The position numbers were made by a program, and so were the translations under genes. From IMG/VR virus record IMGVR_UViG_3300032297_000024, positions 1 through 27,867 of that record: 27,867 bases of DNA; one strand, 5' to 3'. This stretch comes from a virus. Position 1 is the stretch's first letter. Each line of letters starts with the position of its first letter. The notes below the pieces were generated by a model. It searched no databases. It saw only the letters and a program-made list of their open reading frames with translations, and was not told the origin of the DNA. Positions 1 through 10,100 of the stretch are shown piece after piece.

Positions 1-44
1 CCTTGATTCAATTGTGTGAACGCATCAAATACAAATGACTGAAT
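1..44 (-). repeat. 44-bp exact match to 6638-6681 in the paralogous gene
   Basis: The first 44 bases of the window are identical to 6638-6681. The two stretches encode the same peptide, SPIQSFVFDAFTQLNQG or part of it, in the two giant paralogues. The flanking codons differ at many third positions. A perfect match of this length stands out against the otherwise diverged pair and suggests gene conversion or strong constraint. Confidence 0.85.
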
Positions 45-3000
45 TGGGCTCTTTAATGAAGGAGCATTACCGTCGACTAACGCACCGCCACCAGATCCGT
101 GGCCGTCTAGTCTTCTCATAGCCCATTCTTCTGGAATGTCAGCAGCCAGTGTAGGATAGACTTGTGTCTTTCCGAAGTACAATGTTGCGCCGTCACTTGA
201 AGAAATTGTAGGTCTATTTAAAACAACTTCATATGTTCCTGTTGTTATTTTTTGAACATGTGTTACCACACTTGCTGTGTTTAACGCATCTGGACTTAAT
301 CCGCTTGGCACAATTAATGCGTATATATCTTTGACAGGATCAGGAGTTGCATCTGGACCTTGTGTGATAATACTTGTAATGATGTCAATTCCATCGTTAA
401 TGCGAGTAGCAACTATTTCTCCGTGTACTAGACTAGGATTAATTACTTGTGTCTCTACTGAGTTAATGACATTAGTAATAGTTGTGTTAGCAATAATTTG
501 TAAAGATAAATCTTTTAAATAATTGATTGCACTAACTGTTTCTGTTTGTTCTCCAGGAATTAAAGTAGTAGCTCCATCCCAATAAGATAATCCTGCTTCA
601 ATACTTCGTTGATTGCCTCCAAATCGAGCATCTCCGGCAATAGCATCAATAATTAATCCAGTATCTCTATAACATAGCGGTTGATTATAAACAAAATAAT
701 TGTTATCAATGTAAGCAATAACTTCTGCTTGAATAAATTTTTTATTAGCTTGTAAAATTTTTGCAGCGTTAACGACATTTGGATCTGAAGACGGAGTTAT
801 TCCTAACGGAGCAGGGTCATCTGCTACAGTAGGACCGTTATTAATAATATCAGTAATAATAGAAATTTTGTCTATAGCAATACCAGCTTCTGTAATTGTT
901 CCACCAATCATATCAACTACTTGCGGTACAACACTTTGTTGAGGACTAATTGCTTGACCGCTAATAACTGATTGTACAATGTCGCTAATATAAGTGTATG
1001 CAGCAGTTACTTGAGGTATTTCGTTTGGTACAGCAGTAGAAGTAGTGTAGCTATAATAGTATACACCAGTCTGTACAGCCTGTCTATTGCCGCCATATAA
1101 TAAATCAATACTTACGCTATCGATCATATTTCCAATATCTTGAATGTACTTAGATTGGTCGTACTCAAATCTATCAGGATACTTTTGATCAATATATGCC
1201 ACTACTTCTGTTTGAATAAAGTCTCTATTAGCTATTAGCAATCTTGCCGCATCTGTATCGTTTATATTTGTACTAGATGTTACACTAATTGGAGATTTGT
1301 AAGGAACTATATCAGCACCGTTCCTAATGATGTTAGTAATTGTACTAACAATATCATAAATTTTAGCAGACTCTGTATAAGTTGCAGTATATGCAGCAAA
1401 TACCTGAGTAACAGTATTTTGATATGTTATTGCTGGAACATTCTGAATAACTTTTTGTGCCAAGTTTCCTAAGAAATCAAAGGCATCAATAGTTTCATTA
1501 ATTTCGTTTGGTATTGCAGTGTTGGTACTAAATGAATAGTAGTATACACCGCTTTGTACAGCTTGTCTATTGCCGCCATGTAACAGGTCAAAGCTGATAC
1601 TGTCAACCATATAGCCTACATCTCTATAGCATAATTCTTGATCGTAAACAAATCCAGGAGTCTTTGTAGATTCTACAAATGCAACAGCTTCTGCTTGAAT
1701 ATATTCTTTATTAGCCTGAAGAATATTGTAGGCACTAATAACATTAGTTAGAGTACTTGGAAGAATATTGTTTGGAACAATAATGTCTGACACACCGTCA
1801 GTTCCGTTACTTAAAATATCTGTAATTACAGAAAAATCATTAGCAATTAATGTTACTTCTGCAGAACTTGCAGAAGGTAAACTTGTATTTTGTGTAACAG
1901 TACTTTGATAACGAGGACCTGTAGTAATATTTCTTGCTAGTTTTTGTGCAAGAGTACTAACATAATTAATTGCATTAGTGGTAGTTGTTAATTCGTTAGC
2001 AATAGTACCAGTGTAACTACCTTGACTCCAATACTGTAATCCAGAAAAAGTAGCTTGACTGTTGCCGGGTGTTGGGTATAACAAATCAAGGGCAATAGCA
2101 TCAACAATTAATCCGCTATCTCTATAACACTTAGGTTTATCAAAACTAAATCCTGTTTTTATAGACTCAATAAAAGCAATTGTTTCGTTCTGAATAAACG
2201 ATCTATTTCCTTGTAACAAATCAACTGCTGCAAGTATGTCAGTTTCTGTACTTGCAGAAATTCCGTTAGGTATAATAATATCTGATACGCCTTCAGTTCC
2301 TCTATTAAGGATATCTAATATAACTCCAAAATCATCAGCAATAGTCTCAGCTTCTAACGAAGTTGCTGAAGTCCCAGAAAGAACTTGGCTAAATGTATTT
2401 TGATATCTAGTGCCTGTTGTCTTTGTAACAACTTGTTGCGCCAGTGTGCTGACATATTCAATAGCCCTAGTAGTTGTGCTAATTTCTCCAGGTACTGTGC
2501 CAACATATCCGTTTTGATTCCAGTATTGTAGGCCTGCAAAAGTACTTTGGCTTGAAGTATTGAATAATAAATCTTGTGAAATAGCGTCAACAATTAACCC
2601 AGTATCTCTAATACATTTGTTTTCGTTGTAGAAGAATCCGTTATAGGTAGTGTTTACATAAGCAACAATTTCATTTTGTAAAAATCTTTTGTTAGCCTGT
2701 AACAATAATTGTGCATTACGATATCCTTCATTTGCAGAATCATTAATTGCTTGACCAACAACAATAGTTCCTGTAGAAAGATGAACAGTTAATGTATATT
2801 GATTAGCTGTCCATGTACTTGTTCCAGCGGCTTCAGGCACCTGTACCGTTTGGTTAGGAATAAACATTGTTCCGTCAAATAACCAAGGTCCTGATTGATT
2901 GGTACAGTTTTGAATGTACGGTGAATAGTATAAGTCAATTGGATTTTCTAAGCTAGGAGGAAATGCTACTGCATAAGCGCCAGTAGTGTATGTACCTGCT

Positions 3001-3722
3001 CCGCCAGGAGCGTATCTCTCAACACTACCTCTTCTTAGGTTTAACATGTTCATTTGCGCGATATATACGCCGGAATTAACATGGAATAGGTCTAAATCTT
3101 TGTTTAACGGCTCAACAAATGTTGTTCTTAAGTCACTGCCTTTAACTGAGGTATAAGGTTTTAACGGGATTGGATTGTCTTCAAAGTAGTGTCCGGCTGC
3201 AACAATAATACTTGTACCTTCTTGGTAATAAGGACTACGAATTGCTCCACTAATTGTTCGGCAAGCCCTAGTAGAATCCATTGCTCTACCATCATTTGTA
3301 TCATCACCGTCCATTGTAACATAGAGGGTATTAGTAACAAATGGAAATGTACCTTTTGGATCTTCTCCTAGTACTCTAATTTTTCCGTTTAGTAGAGTAT
3401 CATTAGAAACTTCAAAATTACTAAAAGTTTTAGTTAAGGCAGATGGTCGTAGATTAATGTCTGCTTTATTATCGCCATCGACAGTAATTGGTGTAGTGTT
3501 ACCAGTTGCTTTAATTGTTTGATTTTCAAACTCTAGTTTGCCTAATGTGTTGTCAAATACTACTTTGTTATCGCCAACTTGTTTTAATGTATAGCCGGTG
3601 TCAGCAGACGGTGGCACACCTAGATTAGGCTGAGCCTGATTCAGTCCTAAATAATCCCACCTACTTTCTTTAAGCTCGGCTGGCGGAGTTACTTTTTTTC
3701 TATTACTCAGTAATCTTGGCAT
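1..3722 (-). CDS. Giant virion/fibre-like repeat protein, 3' part cut off by window edge
   Basis: An open frame runs leftwards from ATG at 3722 to the window edge without a stop (about 1,240 residues seen). It starts MPRLLSNRKK, 15 bp after the preceding gene. A segment at about 2,840-3,340 with LYVTMDGDDTNDGRAMD and FHVNSGVYIAQMNMLNLRRG looks like a right-handed beta-helix of the pectin-lyase-like type common in marine T4-like virion proteins. Five tandem repeats of about 160 residues follow, each with an 'ANKxFIQxExxAY' helix, an 'RDxGLIVDxIAxDLL' helix and a 'YQNTxTQ' end. The visible part ends in a block with GHGSGGGALVDGNAPS. It is a paralogue of the 2,171-residue protein encoded at 4135-10650, in the same domain order. 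A tail-fibre or particle-surface role is inferred from context; I see no enzymatic residues. The C-terminus is outside the window. Confidence 0.85.
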   Translation of the reverse strand, partial: MPRLLSNRKKVTPPAELKESRWDYLGLNQAQPNLGVPPSADTGYTLKQVGDNKVVFDNTLGKLEFENQTIKATGNTTPITVDGDNKADINLRPSALTKTFSNFEVSNDTLLNGKIRVLGEDPKGTFPFVTNTLYVTMDGDDTNDGRAMDSTRACRTISGAIRSPYYQEGTSIIVAAGHYFEDNPIPLKPYTSVKGSDLRTTFVEPLNKDLDLFHVNSGVYIAQMNMLNLRRGSVERYAPGGAGTYTTGAYAVAFPPSLENPIDLYYSPYIQNCTNQSGPWLFDGTMFIPNQTVQVPEAAGTSTWTANQYTLTVHLSTGTIVVGQAINDSANEGYRNAQLLLQANKRFLQNEIVAYVNTTYNGFFYNENKCIRDTGLIVDAISQDLLFNTSSQSTFAGLQYWNQNGYVGTVPGEISTTTRAIEYVSTLAQQVVTKTTGTRYQNTFSQVLSGTSATSLEAETIADDFGVILDILNRGTEGVSDIIIPNGISASTETDILAAVDLLQGNRSFIQNETIAFIESIKTGFSFDKPKCYRDSGLIVDAIALDLLYPTPGNSQATFSGLQYWSQGSYTGTIANELTTTTNAINYVSTLAQKLARNITTGPRYQSTVTQNTSLPSASSAEVTLIANDFSVITDILSNGTDGVSDIIVPNNILPSTLTNVISAYNILQANKEYIQAEAVAFVESTKTPGFVYDQELCYRDVGYMVDSISFDLLHGGNRQAVQSGVYYYSFSTNTAIPNEINETIDAFDFLGNLAQKVIQNVPAITYQNTVTQVFAAYTATYTESAKIYDIVSTITNIIRNGADIVPYKSPISVTSSTNINDTDAARLLIANRDFIQTEVVAYIDQKYPDRFEYDQSKYIQDIGNMIDSVSIDLLYGGNRQAVQTGVYYYSYTTSTAVPNEIPQVTAAYTYISDIVQSVISGQAISPQQSVVPQVVDMIGGTITEAGIAIDKISIITDIINNGPTVADDPAPLGITPSSDPNVVNAAKILQANKKFIQAEVIAYIDNNYFVYNQPLCYRDTGLIIDAIAGDARFGGNQRSIEAGLSYWDGATTLIPGEQTETVSAINYLKDLSLQIIANTTITNVINSVETQVINPSLVHGEIVATRINDGIDIITSIITQGPDATPDPVKDIYALIVPSGLSPDALNTASVVTHVQKITTGTYEVVLNRPTISSSDGATLYFGKTQVYPTLAADIPEEWAMRRLDGHGSGGGALVDGNAPSLKSPIQSFVFDAFTQLNQ
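350..2720 (-). repeat. Five tandem ~160-residue protein repeats
   Basis: Five units are spaced 480-495 bp apart; their 'ANKxFIQxE' motifs lie near 2695, 2215, 1720, 1240 and 750. Each unit reads roughly: Lxx(A/G)N(K/R)xFIQxExxAYxxxx, then FxYDxxxCxRDxGLIVDxIAxDLLxGGNxQ, then AGxxYWxxxxxxIPxExxxTxxAxxYxxxLxxxV, then YQxTxTQ, then a helix with IxxIIxNG. The repeats are diverged at DNA level, so the array is old, and the spacing is regular. Confidence 0.8.
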
Positions 3723-3737
3723 ATCAATCTCTACTTA

Positions 3738-4124
3738 TTATGTGTTAGCAGTTTCTAGAATACTTAAAACTAATTTTAATGTTCCTGTAGAATCTGCAAA
3801 TGCTCTAATACTATCTTGGCTTTCTAAAATCATCTTACCAGTAATTAAACTTGCAGAATCGTTAGGTGGGATTTCAAATCCTTTAACTAATTCTGTTGTG
3901 ATGTTAGGATCTTGAGCGTTGTTACCTTGGGCGTCAGGCAAGACTCTAAAGCGTCTGTGGTGACTAAAAGTAATAGTGTGGGCAGCATTTGCGTCCACAT
4001 TAGATACTTGTGCCATAAGAACAATGCTTGTAACGCCGATAGGAGCCACATAAACCGTAGAGGTGGTATTAGTGTCTAATGTCTTTGTTTTCGTTTTAAA
4101 TGTGTTTAATGGAATTAATGCCAT
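3738..4124 (-). CDS. Small beta-rich virion-associated protein (128 aa)
   Basis: This gene lies between the two giant fibre-like genes, with a 10-bp gap upstream and a 15-bp gap downstream, so all three are probably read as one message. A strong AAGGAG ribosome site precedes the ATG. The protein has no signal peptide or membrane segment and alternates short hydrophobic strands (STVYVAPIGVTSIVLMAQVS, TGTLKLVLSILE), as expected of a small beta-sandwich. Its motif order (STVYVAP, TSIVL, FEIPPNDSAS, ILESQDSIRAFA) parallels that of the 105-residue protein at 11558-11875, so the two look like paralogues. A decoration, adaptor or fibre-connector role is possible but is only inferred from position. 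Confidence 0.8.
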   Translation of the reverse strand: MALIPLNTFKTKTKTLDTNTTSTVYVAPIGVTSIVLMAQVSNVDANAAHTITFSHHRRFRVLPDAQGNNAQDPNITTELVKGFEIPPNDSASLITGKMILESQDSIRAFADSTGTLKLVLSILETANT

Positions 4125-4134
4125 TTATATCTCC

Positions 4135-7100
4135 TTATCCCCCAGCATCCGCTTCAACAGCAAGGATGAAAGGTGTCATCTCAGCAAATAAACTCTTTTG
4201 GAATGTTCTTCCTGATAATACACCAGTTGCCTGACTAATTACCAATCCAGGACCAATACGGAAGTCTCCGTTTTGATCAGTGGAAGTAAAGAACACCTTA
4301 CCATTATTTAACTGAACTGTTTCCTTGCTCTGATTTGGGTCTACTCGACCAACCTGAGGCAAGGCTCCGTATTGTGTTCCTGCTCCTACATACTCAAACA
4401 AGTATCCAGAAGCACTCATATAACTTCTTTGATAGAAATTAACTTTACATCCGTCGACAAATAACAACGGATTAGCTACATACTCCTCCATGGTAACAAG
4501 GTGATATGTTCCATCTTTAGTATAATATGTTTTTGCAGCTTCTACGCTTCTAAAGTTTCCTCCAGTAGCTAAGTCTGCTTGTAATGCATCAATAATTAAC
4601 CCAACATCTCTACGGCATTTTAATCTGTCGTATGTAAATCCGCCATACTCACTATCGATATAGGCAATGACTTCTGCTTTAATATAATCTCTATTTGCAT
4701 TAATTAAGTTATAAGCATTAACTACATTTGTAGAAGTTGATGCTGTTAAACTAATTGGTGTAACTGGCGTTATGCCCGGGCCGTTATTAATAATACTAGT
4801 AATTAAATCAATTCTTTCTGCGGCTGCATTTACTTCATCAATAGTACCAGGGTTAGAACTTACAGTCTGTGTTATCTGATTTTGATAGCTAGGGCTTGTA
4901 GGTGTTCCTGTAATAATGTCGCCAATAATAGATTTGATAAAATTATAAGCTGCGGTAGTCTGAGGAATCTCATTAGGTATTGCACTCACATCAGAACCAA
5001 AACTGTAATAGTAGCTACCAGCTTGTATACTTTGTCTATTACCGCTATGTATTAAATCAAATGCAACACAATCAACAATGTATCCTAAGTCTCGTTCGCA
5101 AGTATTTTGATCATAAGTAAAATCTGGATTGTTTGCATTAATCCATGAAATAGTTTGACTTTGAATACTTGATTTGGCTGCAAGCAATGCGTTGTATGCA
5201 TTAACAATTGTTGGAACACTGCTCACAGGTCCGTTAGGAACAATAGCATCAGAAGTATCTACTAGAACTCCTCCTAAAATATCTAATATGGTATTAAACA
5301 ATGTAGACACTGTGTTGTTGGTAGATCCATATCCAGTGACTACTGATACTGCTAAGTCTCTTGCGTAAGCAATTGCATTAGAAGTTGTAGTTAACTGACC
5401 CTCAATGCCGCCAGTTAGGCCAGATTGATTCCAATATTGAATACCTGCATATTGACTTTGAGTAAAGCCGTCATGCAATAAATCTAATGCAATACTATCA
5501 ACAATTAATCCAGTATCTCGTTCGCACTTTGCTTGGTCGTAAGTAAATGAATTATATATTGCATCAACATATCCAACTGTTTCATTCATTATGAATATTC
5601 TGTTTAGTTCTAACAGTGTAATTGCATCTTTTGCACCTATTGGAATTGTTCCAGTGGTTAGTACTGTTGGCGCACTTTGAGGACCTGATAAAATTACACC
5701 TGTTAAGATACTTAATTTGTCGTCAATAAATTCAGTAGCACCACTTCCTGCTGAATAAGACAAGTTAACAACTTGTGCTGTAGCTGTACTGTATGGAGAA
5801 TCTATTGTGGTATTAGAAATAACAGAATTAACTACTGAGTTCATAAAATTAATAGCATCAATAGTTTCGTTTTCCTGGCCTCTAATTTTACTAGCACCGG
5901 ATGCGTAAGGACTCGATGCTATCTCACTTGTTAGAACTGTATAGTAAGCGTTTCCACAAGCATACAAATTAAAATAATTTTCGTTGCCTGGTTCAGATCC
6001 AGTTGCAGTAATTGGATTGCTTAGTTGAATAGTTTGGTAACTGATATCAGTGATAATAGTATTTGAATTTAAATATCGTGTTCCTAGGCCATTATTATCC
6101 GCTTCGTTACCAAATTGGTCTCTAATGTATAAATTTTGTCCTATTGCAAATCCGGTAGTATCGATACCACTGATAGTATAACTACCGGTTGTTATTGTAC
6201 CAGTAGTATTAACTGCTGCTAAGAATCCAGGATACCCTTGTTCATTTTTATATGGAACAACATTTCCATCATAGTCATTGTATATATCAGGTGGAACTAC
6301 TTCCATCACTAATGCAATGTGTGGTCTGTCATTAGGGTCAGGAACAAATATACATACTTCTGATTTATTAGGGAAGAAGCCTTCTGGATAATTTTCACTG
6401 TATTCCCAAGAGTTTGTTAACTTATTGTAGAAAAAGCCCGATGGATTATATACAGTTCCTCCGAACTCTCGAGGACCGTACCCTTCTGCTACTAGACATA
6501 AATCTCCAAAGTTAGCATTAGAGTTAGTAATTGAACAAATGCCTCCGGACTCACAACGAACTGCAATATCGCAGAAAATCGTAAACACAGAAACTAGCTG
6601 TGCATACCCTCTGTTAATAATGTGAATTCCAGTTCCGCCTTGATTCAATTGTGTGAACGCATCAAATACAAATGACTGAATAGGAGAATTTAATGAAGGT
6701 GCATTGCCGTCAACTAGAGCACCGCCACCTGCGCCATGCGGGTCTATTCGACGATCTGCAAAACCATTTTCTTCCCACTCGCCTGGAATATTTTTATCTT
6801 CAACTGGATATACTGTTGTCTGACCAAAATAAACAATATCGTTATTTGCACTAGCAATAGTTGATGTGCTTAGAGTAACAATAAATTGTGTTAGCGTAGA
6901 ATCTGTGCTAAACGGAGTATACTCTGGGCCGTTTTCAATGATAGTAGAAATGGCATTAAAGTTAGATTCGACTAAAGGAGTAGCAAGAGCTCCGCCTTGT
7001 AATAATGGATTAATTAATTGTGTAACAACTGTTCCAGTTTGATAACTGTAGGTTACAGGATTATTAGCAATGATATCTAATGCAACATTTTTTGCATATC

Positions 7101-10100
7101 TAATAGCATTAGCAGTCTCTTTTAACTGTCCTGGAATTACACTTACTGCTCCATTCCAATAACTTTTACCTGCGATTAATGTGTTAACATTTGATCGATT
7201 AATAATATCATTTGAAATAGCATCGACAATTAATCCAACATCTCGGTAGCATAAATCTTCGTTGTAAGTGAATACATACGGGTCAATAAATGTCTTGTCA
7301 ACATACGCAATTGTTTCTGCTTGAATAAAATTTCTATTTGCTTTTAATAAATCAAATGCTCTAACAAGATTAGTACTAGTAGAATATGTTAATCCTACAG
7401 AAGTTAGTTCAGGCGCAACACTAGGACCGTTCCTAATAATGTCTGTTATTAAACTTAAATTATTAACAATACTATCTGCTTCTGCTTTTGTTGCAGGAGG
7501 CAAATTAATATTTTGTGTGCTAGTTGATTGATACGGATTTGTAATTTTTGTACCTTGTACAACTTTATCTACCACAAATTTTAAGTATTTGTAGGCAGCA
7601 GTAGTTTGTGGAATTTCATTTACAAGAACAGTGCTTGTTGAGTTATATCCAAAGTAAGATACTCCGGCCTGAATACTTTGTCTATTGCCTCCACGAAGTA
7701 AATCAACTGCGATACAATCAACAATAAATCCTGCATCTCTTAAACATTTTTCAGCGTCATAAGAAAATCCAATTGGTTTATTAGCTTCTACCCAAGCAAT
7801 TGTTTCAGCTTGAATAAAAGATTTATTTGCAACTAGGGAATTGTATGCATTTATAATTTGACCGTCAGTGCTGGCATCGCCATTTCCTAAAATTAGATCG
7901 CTAACTCCGGCTGTTCCAGTGCTTATAATATTAATGATTAAATCACAATTAGCCACAACACTTTCTACAACCGATGCAGAAGCTGTTCCAGTTGTTACTG
8001 TATTTTGTTGAACAGGAACTTGGAGAGGACTAATAGCATTGCCTTGGATAATCTGTTCAACTATATCTCGAAGATAGGTAAACGCACCTATTGTAGTTGG
8101 CTCTTCTCCGGGAATATTTGTTGCTGCCTGATTCCAATACTGCAATCCTGAGAAGGCAGAATTAGAGTTGCTTTCATATATTAAGTCTATTGCTAAACTA
8201 TCTACAATAATACCAGTATCTCTATAACATTTAGCTGCATTGTAAATAAAATCTAATTTAGTAAAAGTAGTATCAACAAATGCAACGACTTCATGTTGTA
8301 TAAATTCTTTATTGTCAACTAGACTTTGATAACTGTTTAATGTTCCTGGAACAGTAGTTGGTACACCGCTGTTAGATTGAACAATAACTGATGTATCTGT
8401 ACCTAAGTTAATAATATCAGTTAATGCTAGGACATTCTTTTCTATTATTTCTGCAGAAGCATTGTTACCAATTGTTAATGTATTAATATATTGAGTAACT
8501 GTACTTTGATATGGCTCTAATAAAGATTTTCCTAAGATTACATTTCTTGCTACATTGGCTAGATAGTTAAATGCCGCAATAGTTTCTTCTTGTTCTGTTG
8601 GAATTAAAGAAGTTACTCCGTCCCAATATTGGTTTCCTGCAATAACAGATTGTTCGTTACCGCCATACAGTAAATCTGTCGCTAGAGCATCTATTGCCAG
8701 CCCTACATTTGCAAAAAATATTGATTTATCGTAGGTAAACCCAGTTAGCGGCTGACCTACATAAGTTTGGTTAACAAAACTAACTACTTCATTCTGCAAA
8801 AATCCTCTATTAGCATTTAGTAATGCGGCAGCGTTTTCATAACTTACATTATTAAGAATTATGTCGTTTAATAATTGCACTAACTCAGTAACTCTAGGAG
8901 CAACTACTGCACCTCCAGTTAATGCTAAATCAAAAGTTTGAGATTCTACATTTCCAAAAGTAACTGATACAGGAAGGTTATCAACAACTTGATTTATAAC
9001 TGATGCTAAATGAGTAAACGCTGCTACGGTAGCGGTAGTTGCATTGTCTGAATACTGTCGTCCGGCGCTGACAATTTTAGTGTTGCCGCCTAATATAGTA
9101 TCGTGTGCAATTGCATCAATAATTACTCCTGCATCTCGTCTAAATTTAACTCTATCATATGTTAGAGTAGAAAAATTTAAATCAACATACGCTACTGCTT
9201 CTGATTGTAAGAAAGATTTATTTGATACAATTAAAGATTTAGCCGATTGAAAGTCGGAATCAGGATTAAGAATGTCTTCAACTACTGCTACTGGGATATC
9301 TGGATTAATTAAAATTCCAGCACCATTTACAGCCATGCCAATTTCAAGCATCTGAGTAGTAGGAATTTCTAGTACATTAACAAGTAATGTAGTCGTCCCT
9401 GATACATAAGTCGAAGTTGCAACTACTTGAGGAACTTGCACAGTTTGATTAGGCACAAACATTGTGCCATCGTACAGCCATGGACCAGTTTGATTGGTAC
9501 AGTTTTGTATGTAAGGACTATGAAAAATATCAATAGGATTATCTAGTCTAGGAGGAAATGCAACACAATAAGCGCCAGTTGTATATGTTCCTGCTCCGCC
9601 GGGTGCGTAACGAGTAACTTCCCCTCGGCGAAGATTTAACATTGTCATTTGAGCAATATATACACCAGAGTTTACATGGAATAGATCAACTCCGTTATTA
9701 AGTGGTTCTATAAATGTAGTTCTCAAACTATCTCCCATTACAGTTGTATAGGGTTTTAGTTGGATAGGATTGTCTTCAAAATATTTTCCGGCTGCAACTT
9801 TAATAATAGTTCCTTCTTTATAGAAAGGACTGTTAGTAGCACCTGTGATAGTACGACATGCTCTACTTGAATCCATTGCACGGCCGTCATTATCATCGTT
9901 GCCATTTTCGTTAACATACAATACATTATTAACAACAGGAAATGTTCCAATCGGGCTACCGCCATAGACACGAATGTCTCCGTTAATAGTAACAGTCTTA
10001 TTGATTGTTCTTTCAAGTAATGGGATGTCTGGAAAGAATTGAATATCAGTGCCTGTGGCAATTGTGTCAATTCTCTTTGTATAAATGTCTTGTATGTAGC

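Noticed and set aside
4530-9250. CRISPR-like or satellite DNA repeats suggested by the periodic signal
   Set aside because: The periodicity near 485 bp is in protein sequence, in frame, with diverged DNA and no short palindromic repeat or spacer structure.
9756-10070. A 104-codon minus-strand frame inside the giant gene, and similar frames at 2354-2593, 13927-14118 and 24741-24965
   Set aside because: They lie out of frame within well-supported genes, lack ribosome sites and have biased composition.
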